In this document: positions 1 through 5,402 of the stretch, one piece after another
Layout: the number at the start of each line of letters is the position of its first letter
Numbering within the stretch: the stretch's first letter is position 1
Source of the DNA: Chloroflexia bacterium
GTDB taxonomy: Bacteria > Chloroflexota > Chloroflexia > Thermomicrobiales > CFX8
Length of the DNA: 5,609 bases
NCBI GenBank assembly: GCA_013696045.1
Contig: JACCZH010000562.1
Span: 1-5,609, forward strand
Reading direction: 5' to 3'
Made by a program: the position numbers and the translations under genes
The notes under the pieces: model-generated
Told to the model about the DNA's origin: nothing
Databases searched by the model: none
What the model saw: the letters and a program-made list of their open reading frames with translations, nothing else

Positions 1-313
1 TCGGCTTGATGCTCTCGTCAATCCTGGCATCAATATCAGATACTTGCTGGCGGATGCGTGAGTCGTCCAGTTGCCGCGCCTGTGCCGCCTGCGCCATCTC
101 GTGCCGGTGTTGCTCGACACTACCGCGTAGCTGGGCCAGACCGGCCTCATAGTTCTTGAACTGTTCTTCGCCGCGAGCCTGGCGGCTGACCAGCTCGCGA
201 ACCAAAGAGCGCAGCTCGTCAAGCTGGGTCTGGATCGCAACGGTGCGGATTTCATCCCGTTTGCGGCGATCTTCATCCCGCGAGACGTCGCGCAGGTCGT
301 TCCGCGAGCTCAT
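1..313 (-). CDS. Coiled-coil protein of unknown function, 5'-complete, truncated by the window edge
   Basis: Not recognised as a named family. The ATG at 313-311 overlaps the hisA stop as ATGA, and an AGGAG lies four bases upstream (322-318), so the start is well supported. About 104 residues are visible with no stop before the window edge. The N-terminus (about residues 1-22) is very rich in Arg, Asp, Glu and Lys. From about residue 24 to 100 the chain is almost free of Pro and Gly and dense in Gln, Glu, Arg, Leu and Ala, with hydrophobic residues at roughly heptad spacing (for example TQLDELRSLVRELVSRQ), as in a long alpha-helical coiled coil. No signal peptide or membrane segment is visible in this part. 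Tight coupling to hisA implies co-expression at similar levels, but coupling alone does not show a role in histidine synthesis. It could be a structural, SMC-like or secretion-linked coiled-coil protein; the missing C-terminus would decide. Confidence 0.75.
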   Translation of the reverse strand, partial: MSSRNDLRDVSRDEDRRKRDEIRTVAIQTQLDELRSLVRELVSRQARGEEQFKNYEAGLAQLRGSVEQHRHEMAQAAQARQLDDSRIRQQVSDIDARIDESIKP

Positions 314-1059
314 GGCGCTCCTGTCCCATTTGTTGCCAGAACCGGGGCGATCGTCCAATCCCCCGTGGTAAGCACAACATCGCCGGTGTACAGCGCCCGG
401 CCCACAATTGCGGCCTCAACGCCGGAAATCATGCCCAGACGCTCCAGGTCGTCCCGACAACTCACTCCGCCCGAGGCAATGATTCCAATTCCAAGCTCCG
501 CCGCTTCGGCCATGGCCTCAAAATTAGGAGACGTCAACATGCCGTCACGCTCGATATCGGTGTATACCACCCGTTGCACGCCACGGTCGCGCATCGTGCG
601 CATCAGATCAAGCGCGCTCACCGAGCTCGTCTCCAGCCAACCCTGAGTCGCAACCTGGCCATCTCTGGCGTCAACTCCCACAATGACCCGCTCCGAACCA
701 TGCGCGGCGATCACATCAACCACAAGCTGCGGGTTCGTTACCGCGGCAGTTCCAAGGATCACCCGCTCGACGCCAACGGCAAACAGGTCCTCGGCGTGAC
801 TCTGGCTCCGGATACCACCGCCTACCTGCACCGGGATATCGAGCGCTTCGACAATGGCTGCGATCGTCTCACGCTGCCGTGGCACTCCATCGCGAGCGCC
901 GTCGAGGTCAACAACATGCAACCACGAAGCCCCGGAGGCCTGCCATCGGCGGGCAACCGCGACCGGATCGTCGTCGAATATCGTCTCACGGCTGTAGTCA
1001 CCCTGGATCAGCCGCACACAGCGTCCACCGAGCAGGTCGATAGCCGGGATCACGATCAT
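310..1059 (-). CDS. hisA: HisA, ProFAR isomerase (phosphoribosylformimino-5-aminoimidazole carboxamide ribotide isomerase)
   Basis: HisA is a cytoplasmic (beta/alpha)8-barrel enzyme that carries out the Amadori rearrangement of ProFAR to PRFAR, the fourth step of histidine synthesis; PRFAR is then used by HisF-HisH. The 249 residues match the usual length of about 240-250. Visible signatures are the N-terminal PAIDLLGG with the expected catalytic Asp8, VGGGIR at 79-84, VGVDARDG at 127-134 with the second catalytic Asp130, YTDIERDGM at 166-174, and the phosphate-binding ASGGVS (195-200) and IVGRALY (218-224). HVVDLDGA near 48-55 and ATQGWLE near 137-143 favour HisA over the paralogue HisF. The ATG at 1059 overlaps the hisH stop (ATGA), and GGAG sits seven bases upstream inside hisH (1070-1067), consistent with translational coupling. 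The stop in turn overlaps the next start. The last 15 or so residues form a short non-conserved tail. In actinobacteria the related PriA also does the TrpF reaction; bifunctionality here cannot be judged by eye. Confidence 0.97.
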   Translation of the reverse strand: MIVIPAIDLLGGRCVRLIQGDYSRETIFDDDPVAVARRWQASGASWLHVVDLDGARDGVPRQRETIAAIVEALDIPVQVGGGIRSQSHAEDLFAVGVERVILGTAAVTNPQLVVDVIAAHGSERVIVGVDARDGQVATQGWLETSSVSALDLMRTMRDRGVQRVVYTDIERDGMLTSPNFEAMAEAAELGIGIIASGGVSCRDDLERLGMISGVEAAIVGRALYTGDVVLTTGDWTIAPVLATNGTGAP

Positions 1060-1718
1060 TCTGGCGCTCCAACTCGCTCGTCCACCAGCTTCTCGACACT
1101 ACCGGACTGGACGATGCGGATGAAATTTCGCAACAACTGCATGCCATAGGTCCCGCTTTTCTCTGGGTGAAACTGGGTGCTCATGATGTTGCCGTGACCG
1201 ATAATGCTCGGGAAGGTCGGCCCATACTCAGTCTCGGCGAGTATCCATTCCGGGTCATTCGGAAAACAGGCGAACGAGTGCACAAAATAAAACTCGGCGC
1301 CACCCGGTATGCCGTCGAGCAGCGGGTGTCCGCTGCCAAATTCTGTCGGGTTCACGGCGTTCCAGCCCATATGTGGCACCGCCAGATCGGTCTCAAGCTG
1401 CCGGACGACCCCCGGAACAACATCAAGGCAGCGCTGGCCGCCATGCTCCTCGCTGAAGGTCATCAACGCCTGCATACCCATGCACACTCCTAAATAAGGC
1501 GTGCCGGACGCCATAACGTCCATAACCGGCGCGATCAACCCCCCGCGCTCCAAATTCTGCATGGTGTCCCGCGCCGCGCCAACACCCGGCACGATGACGC
1601 CGTTCGCTGACCGGATGGTCTCCGCATCGGCGGTCAGAACAGCGTCGGCCCCAATCGCTTCGAGCGCATTCACCACACTCTGCACGTTGCCAGCCCCATA
1701 GTCAACGACAGCAATCAT
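1056..1718 (-). CDS. hisH: HisH, glutaminase subunit of imidazole-glycerol-phosphate synthase
   Basis: HisH is a class I glutamine amidotransferase. It hydrolyses glutamine and passes ammonia to HisF, which converts PRFAR to imidazole-glycerol phosphate and AICAR. I chose the ATG at 1718 (220 residues) over in-frame ATGs at 1754 and 1736, because the family's N-terminal strand begins at once (MIAVVDYGAGN) and AGGAG lies eight bases upstream. The usual length is 200-215. The oxyanion-strand loop PGVGA is at 44-48, the nucleophile elbow GVCMGMQ at 77-83 with Cys79, and FHPEKSG at 183-189 supplies His184 and Glu186, so the triad is complete. PHMGWN (115-120) and YFVHSF (144-149) are also typical of HisH. 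A tail of about 18 residues follows the usual end near LLRNFI. The gene lies 37 bp after the deacetylase gene and overlaps hisA by 4 bp. The obligate partner hisF is not in the window and must be elsewhere. Confidence 0.97.
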   Translation of the reverse strand: MIAVVDYGAGNVQSVVNALEAIGADAVLTADAETIRSANGVIVPGVGAARDTMQNLERGGLIAPVMDVMASGTPYLGVCMGMQALMTFSEEHGGQRCLDVVPGVVRQLETDLAVPHMGWNAVNPTEFGSGHPLLDGIPGGAEFYFVHSFACFPNDPEWILAETEYGPTFPSIIGHGNIMSTQFHPEKSGTYGMQLLRNFIRIVQSGSVEKLVDERVGAPE

Positions 1719-1724
1719 GGTCAA

Positions 1725-1731
1725 CTCTCCT
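1725..1731 (-). promoter_or_regulatory. Ribosome binding site fixing the hisH start
   Basis: The minus strand reads AGGAGAG here, with AGGAG eight bases before the ATG at 1718-1716. This is a strong Shine-Dalgarno match, and it argues against the longer reading frame starting at 1754, whose extra 12 residues have no counterpart in HisH proteins. Confidence 0.75.
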
Positions 1732-1755
1732 AGCATATTTAATGGAAGATACACG

Positions 1756-2742
1756 TCACAACGGGCTGGCTAGATGTCCCTGTCTGTCATCATCACTGGA
1801 CCCGTTGTCACGGTCAAGGACCTCGAGGACGGCCACCACGCTCTCACCAAGCGCGGTTAGATTGTATCCACCTTCAAGGACGAGGACTAACCTGCCCTCA
1901 CAATGTTGCTTGGCAAGCTCGTGCGTGACGCGGGCCATCTCCCTGAATGCGTTTGTCGAAAGCCGCATCTGGGCAAGCGGGTCGTCTCCATGCGCGTCAA
2001 ACCCCGCCGATACGATGATCATTTGCGGCTCAAATGCCGCTACAGCCGGACTGACCACATCACTGAGGGCCGCTCGATAGGCGTCATCTCCACTGCCGGC
2101 AGGAAGGGGAACATTGACGGTGAAACCCTCGCCCGCGCCAGCTCCACGCTCGTGCCGCGCGCCCGACCCCGGATAGAATGGATACTGGTGTAGCGAAACA
2201 AACAACACCGCCGGGTCTTCCCAGAAGATCGCCTGGGTACCGTTACCATGGTGAACATCCCAATCAATAATGGCCACCCGCTGGAGTCCGTGACGCTCAA
2301 TCGCATCCCGTGCCGCGACCGCCACGTTATTGAAAAGACAGAACCCCATCGCGCGGTTTGGCTCGGCGTGGTGCCCTGGAGGCCGCACCAGAGCAAACGC
2401 CCGTTGCGCGTCACCTTCAAGCACAAGATCCACCGCCTGCATCGCGCCACCCGCCGCCAGCAGAGCAACGTCATAGGAGTCCGGCGACACGAAGGTATCC
2501 GGATCCACCCAGGCTCCGCCGTTCTCGGACATGCGCCGCACCCACTCGACCATGGCCGGAGAGTGGACCGCCGTCACCGCCTCAACTGGCGCGGGCTGTG
2601 GCGCGTACACCTCGCGGTCGCCAAACATGCCAGCGGTTGTCAAGGCACGCTCAAGCGCCCCAATCCGCTCCGGGCTCTCAGGGTGTGCGCCGGTGTCGTG
2701 GCGCTGATACTCTGTTGACCAGATCAGTGCTGTCGTTTCCAT
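1756..2742 (-). CDS. Histone deacetylase-family zinc amidohydrolase (HDAC/AcuC/acetylpolyamine amidohydrolase superfamily)
   Basis: This 328-residue protein has the complete arginase-deacetylase fold signature. The order is HPESPERI at 20-27, RPPGHHA at 120-126 with the paired active-site His124 and His125, GFCLFNNVAVAAR at 133-145, DWDVHHGNGTQ at 160-170 with expected zinc ligands Asp162 and His164, SAGFDAH at 245-251 with the third zinc ligand Asp249, and LEGGYN at 289-294 with the transition-state Tyr293. No key residue is missing, so an active enzyme is expected. Family members remove acetyl or acyl groups from lysine side chains or acetylpolyamines in the cytoplasm; the bacterial members called AcuC are linked to acetyl-CoA synthetase control. 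The substrate cannot be assigned here, and no acetyltransferase or acs gene is in view. The C-terminus ends in an acidic, Ser- and Gly-rich tail (about 309-322). The gene lies 46 bp after the glycosyltransferase and 37 bp before hisH. Its ATG has no Shine-Dalgarno, but a -10-like box is seven bases away, suggesting leaderless translation. Confidence 0.95.
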   Translation of the reverse strand: METTALIWSTEYQRHDTGAHPESPERIGALERALTTAGMFGDREVYAPQPAPVEAVTAVHSPAMVEWVRRMSENGGAWVDPDTFVSPDSYDVALLAAGGAMQAVDLVLEGDAQRAFALVRPPGHHAEPNRAMGFCLFNNVAVAARDAIERHGLQRVAIIDWDVHHGNGTQAIFWEDPAVLFVSLHQYPFYPGSGARHERGAGAGEGFTVNVPLPAGSGDDAYRAALSDVVSPAVAAFEPQMIIVSAGFDAHGDDPLAQMRLSTNAFREMARVTHELAKQHCEGRLVLVLEGGYNLTALGESVVAVLEVLDRDNGSSDDDRQGHLASPL

Positions 2743-2749
2743 GGGAACA

Positions 2750-2755
2750 AGTATA
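2750..2755 (-). promoter_or_regulatory. Candidate -10 box for a leaderless deacetylase transcript
   Basis: The minus strand reads TATACT (five of six bases match TATAAT) and ends seven bases before the deacetylase ATG. Transcription would then begin at or next to the A of the start codon, which agrees with the lack of any purine-rich Shine-Dalgarno upstream of 2742. No good -35 match lies at 16-18 bp spacing (17 bp away the sequence is GGACTA), so a regulator may be needed or the box may be fortuitous. Confidence 0.4.
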
Positions 2756-2777
2756 CGTAGTCAGGCTAAACGTAGTC
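2755..2777 (-). repeat. Two 8-bp direct repeats in the deacetylase promoter region, possible operator
   Basis: GACTACGT on the minus strand occurs twice, at 2777-2770 and 2762-2755, separated by seven bases, giving a 15-bp period. Both copies lie in the 46-bp gap between the glycosyltransferase stop and the deacetylase start, and the proximal copy touches the candidate -10 box. Direct repeats placed like this can be binding sites for a regulator, but no regulator is known and the match could be chance. Confidence 0.35.
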
Positions 2778-2788
2778 CCCGGAGACCA

Positions 2789-4603
2789 TCAGCCGCCGCA
2801 CAGGTCTTCGAGAGCGACCACCGGGTCGCGGTCAATCCGGATCTGGGTGAGATTCCAGCTGTGCCGAATATTGGACACGAACTGTTGCAACGTCAAAGGG
2901 TTCTCGACCGCCTCAAGCAATAGCTCGACGTCGGGACATCGCAACATGGCAACTGCCGCGTCGAGCTGGATGCTGGGAGGAATGCCGCCCAGCCGACCAA
3001 ACCGAGCCTGGAAAAACACCGCCGGCATCTGCTTCTCGTGGCCGGGCCGGGTGCGTTCTTCAATGCGCAGCCGACCGGCAAGCGGATCTCCTAATCCTTG
3101 AAAGTCGACCATGTAAACTTCGCTACCGGCGGCAAAACCCCGCACACCGATATTACCAACCACAACCACAAGCCCCGACTCTGGGTCCACGTGGTCCGAC
3201 AGAGGGAATGTCCCCTCCAGCATGATCAGGGTCCGCGGACGCTCCTCAGCCAGCATCCGCAGATCGAAACCATGCTGGGCCCAGCCGGAGCGCAGGTTCC
3301 GGTAGTCTCCAATCGTGACGGGATTCGGCGTTCCTGACTCTTCTACGTAAAACTTACGCTCATCCGTGATTCCAAAACGGCTCGTCATCATTTCTGGCGG
3401 CAACCCAAGAAACGTGGCGCACACAACCGCCCAGGTCACCACCGGCACGATCACCAACCCCGCCGTCATGGACCGCAGACGCGCCAGATCTGGAACCTGA
3501 ATCGGCACGGCGGCCAGCGGCAGTAGGACTCCGAAGAAGGTGGGTAACAGGAACCGCCCGTGCATGAAATCTCCACCCAGACGGACCACATACAGCGCGT
3601 GCAACGTTGCAGCAAAGATCGGAACGGCCAGAACGATCGCGACGCGGCTACGCTGATGGATCGCGCTCGCCATGATGGCCAGCCACCACAAGCCAAGGAG
3701 TATCAGCGGAATCCACAGGTGGTAGGTCCATACAAAATCATTAAAATACAGCCACCCTTGACGCCAATCCGACATGCTGGCCTCTTTCGCCAGAGCGGTG
3801 TTGGGGACGATGGACGCGAAATACCCCATCCGAAACACCTGGTAGAGGCCCGGGACGATGCCAAAAGCGACAAGCAACAACATCCCCTGAACCAGCATGT
3901 CACGCCGCTCCCGACCCAAGAGCTCGCATGCCATGAGCGCAAACAGGAACCCAAGCGCAAACAGGCCAAGGTCCGGCCGGACCAAGGGACCTACTCCAAA
4001 GACGAGCGCCTCAAGAATCGCGGGACGGGCTGCCTGGCGCCGCTCACCAACGGAGACCACACGCCGAGCCAGGAGCCAGAATGAGACACCCAGCCAGGCA
4101 AAACTCAAACCAGTTTCCAGCCCGGAGGTCGCGTAGTCCCAGATAACCGGCACCGCGACAAAGACCATCGCCCCCAAAGGGACAACGATCTCACGGGAGT
4201 TTTCTGGTATGCCTGCGCGCATGTGCCGGAAAAGTTGCAGCGCGCCGATCTGGGCTGCGATCAACCCCAGGGCGGAGAGCAGAAGCCCCAGGAAAACTGT
4301 TCCATACTCAAGTGGCAACCCCAGCGCACCCCAAACCGTGAGAATGCCGACCCAAAGCGGATGAGTGTACACCTCGACCCGCTCGCCAACGTTAAACACT
4401 GGTCCATGCCCGGCCAGGATATTGTCTACGACGCGCAACGAGATGAACGCGTCCTCGGCAACCCAGCGCTGCTGATAACCCATAATGAGCAAGAACAGCA
4501 CCGGCAGCGCAACCAGCACGACATTTACGACGTTCGCAGTCGACGTCTGTCTTCGCAGGACGAGCATCACCTTCATCGGACCGGCGCACCCGGCCACTAC
4601 CAT
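2789..4603 (-). CDS. GT-C fold membrane glycosyltransferase resembling the AftB (arabinofuranosyltransferase) family
   Basis: This 604-residue protein has about ten to eleven hydrophobic segments between roughly residues 24 and 400 (for example 24-42, 101-119, 139-156, 197-224, 237-255, 293-313, 321-340, 350-368, 381-400) and then a soluble C-terminal domain of about 200 residues. The first extracytoplasmic loop carries EDAF (50-53), the acidic pair expected of GT-C enzymes, then GHGPVFNVGERVE and THPLW (65-84). TSGLETGL (159-166), RPD (209-211), VPNTALAKE (266-274), GGDFMHGRFLLP (343-354), GLGDPLAGR (503-511) and GHEKQMP (521-527) recall, from memory, conserved blocks of AftB-like proteins. 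AftB adds arabinofuranose from a polyprenyl-phosphate donor outside the membrane; the sugar and acceptor here are unknown. The ATG at 4603 has no clear Shine-Dalgarno; in-frame ATGs at 4576 and 4567 are alternatives, and the latter gives a shorter basic N-terminus. A TAGAAT at 4623-4618 could be a -10 box with a very short leader. First gene of the minus-strand block. Confidence 0.8.
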   Translation of the reverse strand: MVVAGCAGPMKVMLVLRRQTSTANVVNVVLVALPVLFLLIMGYQQRWVAEDAFISLRVVDNILAGHGPVFNVGERVEVYTHPLWVGILTVWGALGLPLEYGTVFLGLLLSALGLIAAQIGALQLFRHMRAGIPENSREIVVPLGAMVFVAVPVIWDYATSGLETGLSFAWLGVSFWLLARRVVSVGERRQAARPAILEALVFGVGPLVRPDLGLFALGFLFALMACELLGRERRDMLVQGMLLLVAFGIVPGLYQVFRMGYFASIVPNTALAKEASMSDWRQGWLYFNDFVWTYHLWIPLILLGLWWLAIMASAIHQRSRVAIVLAVPIFAATLHALYVVRLGGDFMHGRFLLPTFFGVLLPLAAVPIQVPDLARLRSMTAGLVIVPVVTWAVVCATFLGLPPEMMTSRFGITDERKFYVEESGTPNPVTIGDYRNLRSGWAQHGFDLRMLAEERPRTLIMLEGTFPLSDHVDPESGLVVVVGNIGVRGFAAGSEVYMVDFQGLGDPLAGRLRIEERTRPGHEKQMPAVFFQARFGRLGGIPPSIQLDAAVAMLRCPDVELLLEAVENPLTLQQFVSNIRHSWNLTQIRIDRDPVVALEDLCGG

Positions 4604-4896
4604 CGTTCACTGCGTCGATTCTATCGTTATCCCTCGTCCCGTGGCTGCAGGGTGACCGCGCACTCACGATGAGAGGTTGTGTCCGTAAACTTCTGCAAAT
4701 GTGCCAGGGGCTGGATGCGGTCGCCATCCTCCTCCACGATACGGCAGGCATGGTGCGTACTTGTATAAGGAGGAGCGACCTGTCATTCCCCTAACACACG
4801 AATGAGCCCCGTGAAGACAGAAGGTTCCGCTGCTATGACGTCCGGACACTCCTTGACTCATGCGGCTATGGCCCAATGTGCTTCTGCACGCTCGCT
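4604..4896 (-). other. Gene-free stretch with a possible relic reading frame at 4627-4782
   Basis: No complete gene is visible. The most protein-like stretch is a 51-codon minus-strand frame between stops at 4785-4783 and 4629-4627. It includes ACRIVEEDGDRIQPLAHLQK, and many of its codons end in G or C. It has no ATG, no good alternative start and no ribosome binding site, so if real it is the 3' end of a gene whose 5' part is lost. I do not recognise the family. It ends 23 bp upstream of the glycosyltransferase ATG. The remainder up to 4896 has only short weak inverted repeats, such as GTGC-AGAA-GCAC on the minus strand at 4889-4878, and no T-run terminator. Confidence 0.25.
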
Positions 4897-5076
4897 CTAG
4901 CGCTTGGCGACCGCCCCCGCATGTGCGAACCCGGGACCGCGAAACGTGTCGAGCGGGTCCGCATGGCGTAGGACCACGCGCCAGCAGTCTTCCTCGAGAC
5001 GGAAGATGTGGGTCACACGATAGGTGAACGTTGCTGTCTCAGGTATACCTTCGAGCTGCGTCTCGTGGCGTTCCAG
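4897..5076 (-). pseudogene. C-terminal remnant of a SnoaL/NTF2-like (DUF4440/ketosteroid isomerase-like) protein
   Basis: The last 59 codons before the TAG at 4899-4897 read as the end of a SnoaL-like alpha+beta cone protein. Two closing strands are visible, TFTYRVTHIFRLEEDCWRVV then LRHADPLDTFRG, matching the pattern xLRVTHVFRREDGxWRVVHRHAD known for this fold. Complete members are about 120-150 residues, so roughly the first 70-90 are missing. The same frame stays open upstream to an ATG at 5439, but from about 5086 upward it is only the complement of the MarR fragment and makes no sense as protein, so I do not extend the gene there. Members of the family are small enzymes or ligand-binding proteins in the cytoplasm; the function of this one is unknown and the remnant should be inactive. 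The head-to-head junction with a MarR remnant suggests the two were once a divergent regulator/target pair. Confidence 0.6.
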
Positions 5077-5085
5077 GTCCCCGGC

Positions 5086-5373
5086 CCGCACGGGGTGCGA
5101 CCGGTCGACCTCGCTGCACGGCTGGGAACGACCAAGCAGGCGCTCACCCCGCTGCTGAACGACCTGGAGCGGTTCGGCTACCTTGAGCGCCGGCCCGTCC
5201 CGGACGACGGTCGCGGCCGGGTGCTGTGGCTGACAGAGCGGGGGCTGGCCTTCGTAGGTGCTATTAAGGAGATCGTGACGGGGATCGAGGCGGAGTGGCC
5301 CGAACGCCTGGGGGCGGACCGCGTCGCGACGTTGCAGGCGACCTTGCGGGAACTGACTGAGGAGCCAGCATGA
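5086..5373 (+). pseudogene. 5'-truncated MarR-family transcriptional regulator
   Basis: The frame ending at TGA 5371-5373 encodes the C-terminal 95 or so residues of a MarR-type winged-helix protein. In order: the helix RPVDLAARLG, recognition helix TTKQALTPLLNDLERFGYLE, the wing RRPVPDDGRGRVLWLTERG, and the C-terminal dimerisation helix (about AFVGAIKEIV to LRELTEEP). Full members are about 140-160 residues and begin with a dimerisation helix and further DNA-binding-domain helices, which are absent. Upstream of about 5086 the open frame (possible GTG at 5008) is only antisense to the SnoaL remnant. Expression of a chimeric 121-residue protein from that GTG is possible but unlikely, since there is no properly spaced ribosome binding site and the dimer interface would be incomplete. 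MarR proteins repress their own and neighbouring, often divergent, genes and respond to small phenolic or oxidising ligands. Two 60-base blocks inside it (5161-5220 and 5281-5340) are 46/60 G+C, higher than lines sampled in the left block. Confidence 0.75.
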
Positions 5374-5402
5374 GCCGCGCATCCGAAGCCGCACTCCTGT
5401 AA
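5370..5402 (+). pseudogene. Ten-codon start of a gene formerly coupled to the MarR gene
   Basis: The MarR stop sits in ATGA (5370-5373), the usual layout for translational coupling. The ATG opens MSRASEAALL and then meets TAA at 5400-5402. An AGGAG lies shortly upstream (5360-5364), at a good distance for this start. The best reading is the 5' tip of a second operon gene cut off by the same decay that affected its neighbours. The product cannot be named, and a chance ATGA is not excluded. Confidence 0.35.

Noticed and set aside
1719..1754. 12-residue N-terminal extension of HisH from ATG 1754
   Set aside because: HisH proteins begin at the MIAVVDYGAGN strand, and a strong AGGAG supports the ATG at 1718.
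1732..1761. Promoter before hisH: TTGTGA, 18-bp spacer, TATGCT on the minus strand
   Set aside because: Each box matches consensus at only four of six positions, and the predicted start would fall inside the ribosome binding site, cutting it off the transcript.
2358..3101. Long plus-strand frame of 247 codons
   Set aside because: It crosses two convincing minus-strand genes (deacetylase and glycosyltransferase) and is rich in Pro, Arg and Ser, as expected of a shadow frame in G+C-rich DNA.
4671..4700. Insertion-sequence end suggested by GAGAGGTTGTGTCCGTAAACTT
   Set aside because: No matching inverted copy, target-site duplication or transposase remnant was found nearby.
4392..4751. Minus-strand frame overlapping the glycosyltransferase start
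   Set aside because: It runs out of frame through the well-supported EDAF/ERVE region of the glycosyltransferase and has an Arg/Ser-rich composition.
4840..4847. Perfect palindrome GTCCGGAC
   Set aside because: An isolated 8-bp palindrome with no loop, flanking T-run or promoter context is expected by chance in G+C-rich DNA.
5008..5085. First 26 codons of the plus-strand frame leading into the MarR fragment (GTG start at 5008)
   Set aside because: They are antisense to the SnoaL remnant and do not resemble the N-terminal helices of MarR proteins; no properly spaced ribosome binding site.
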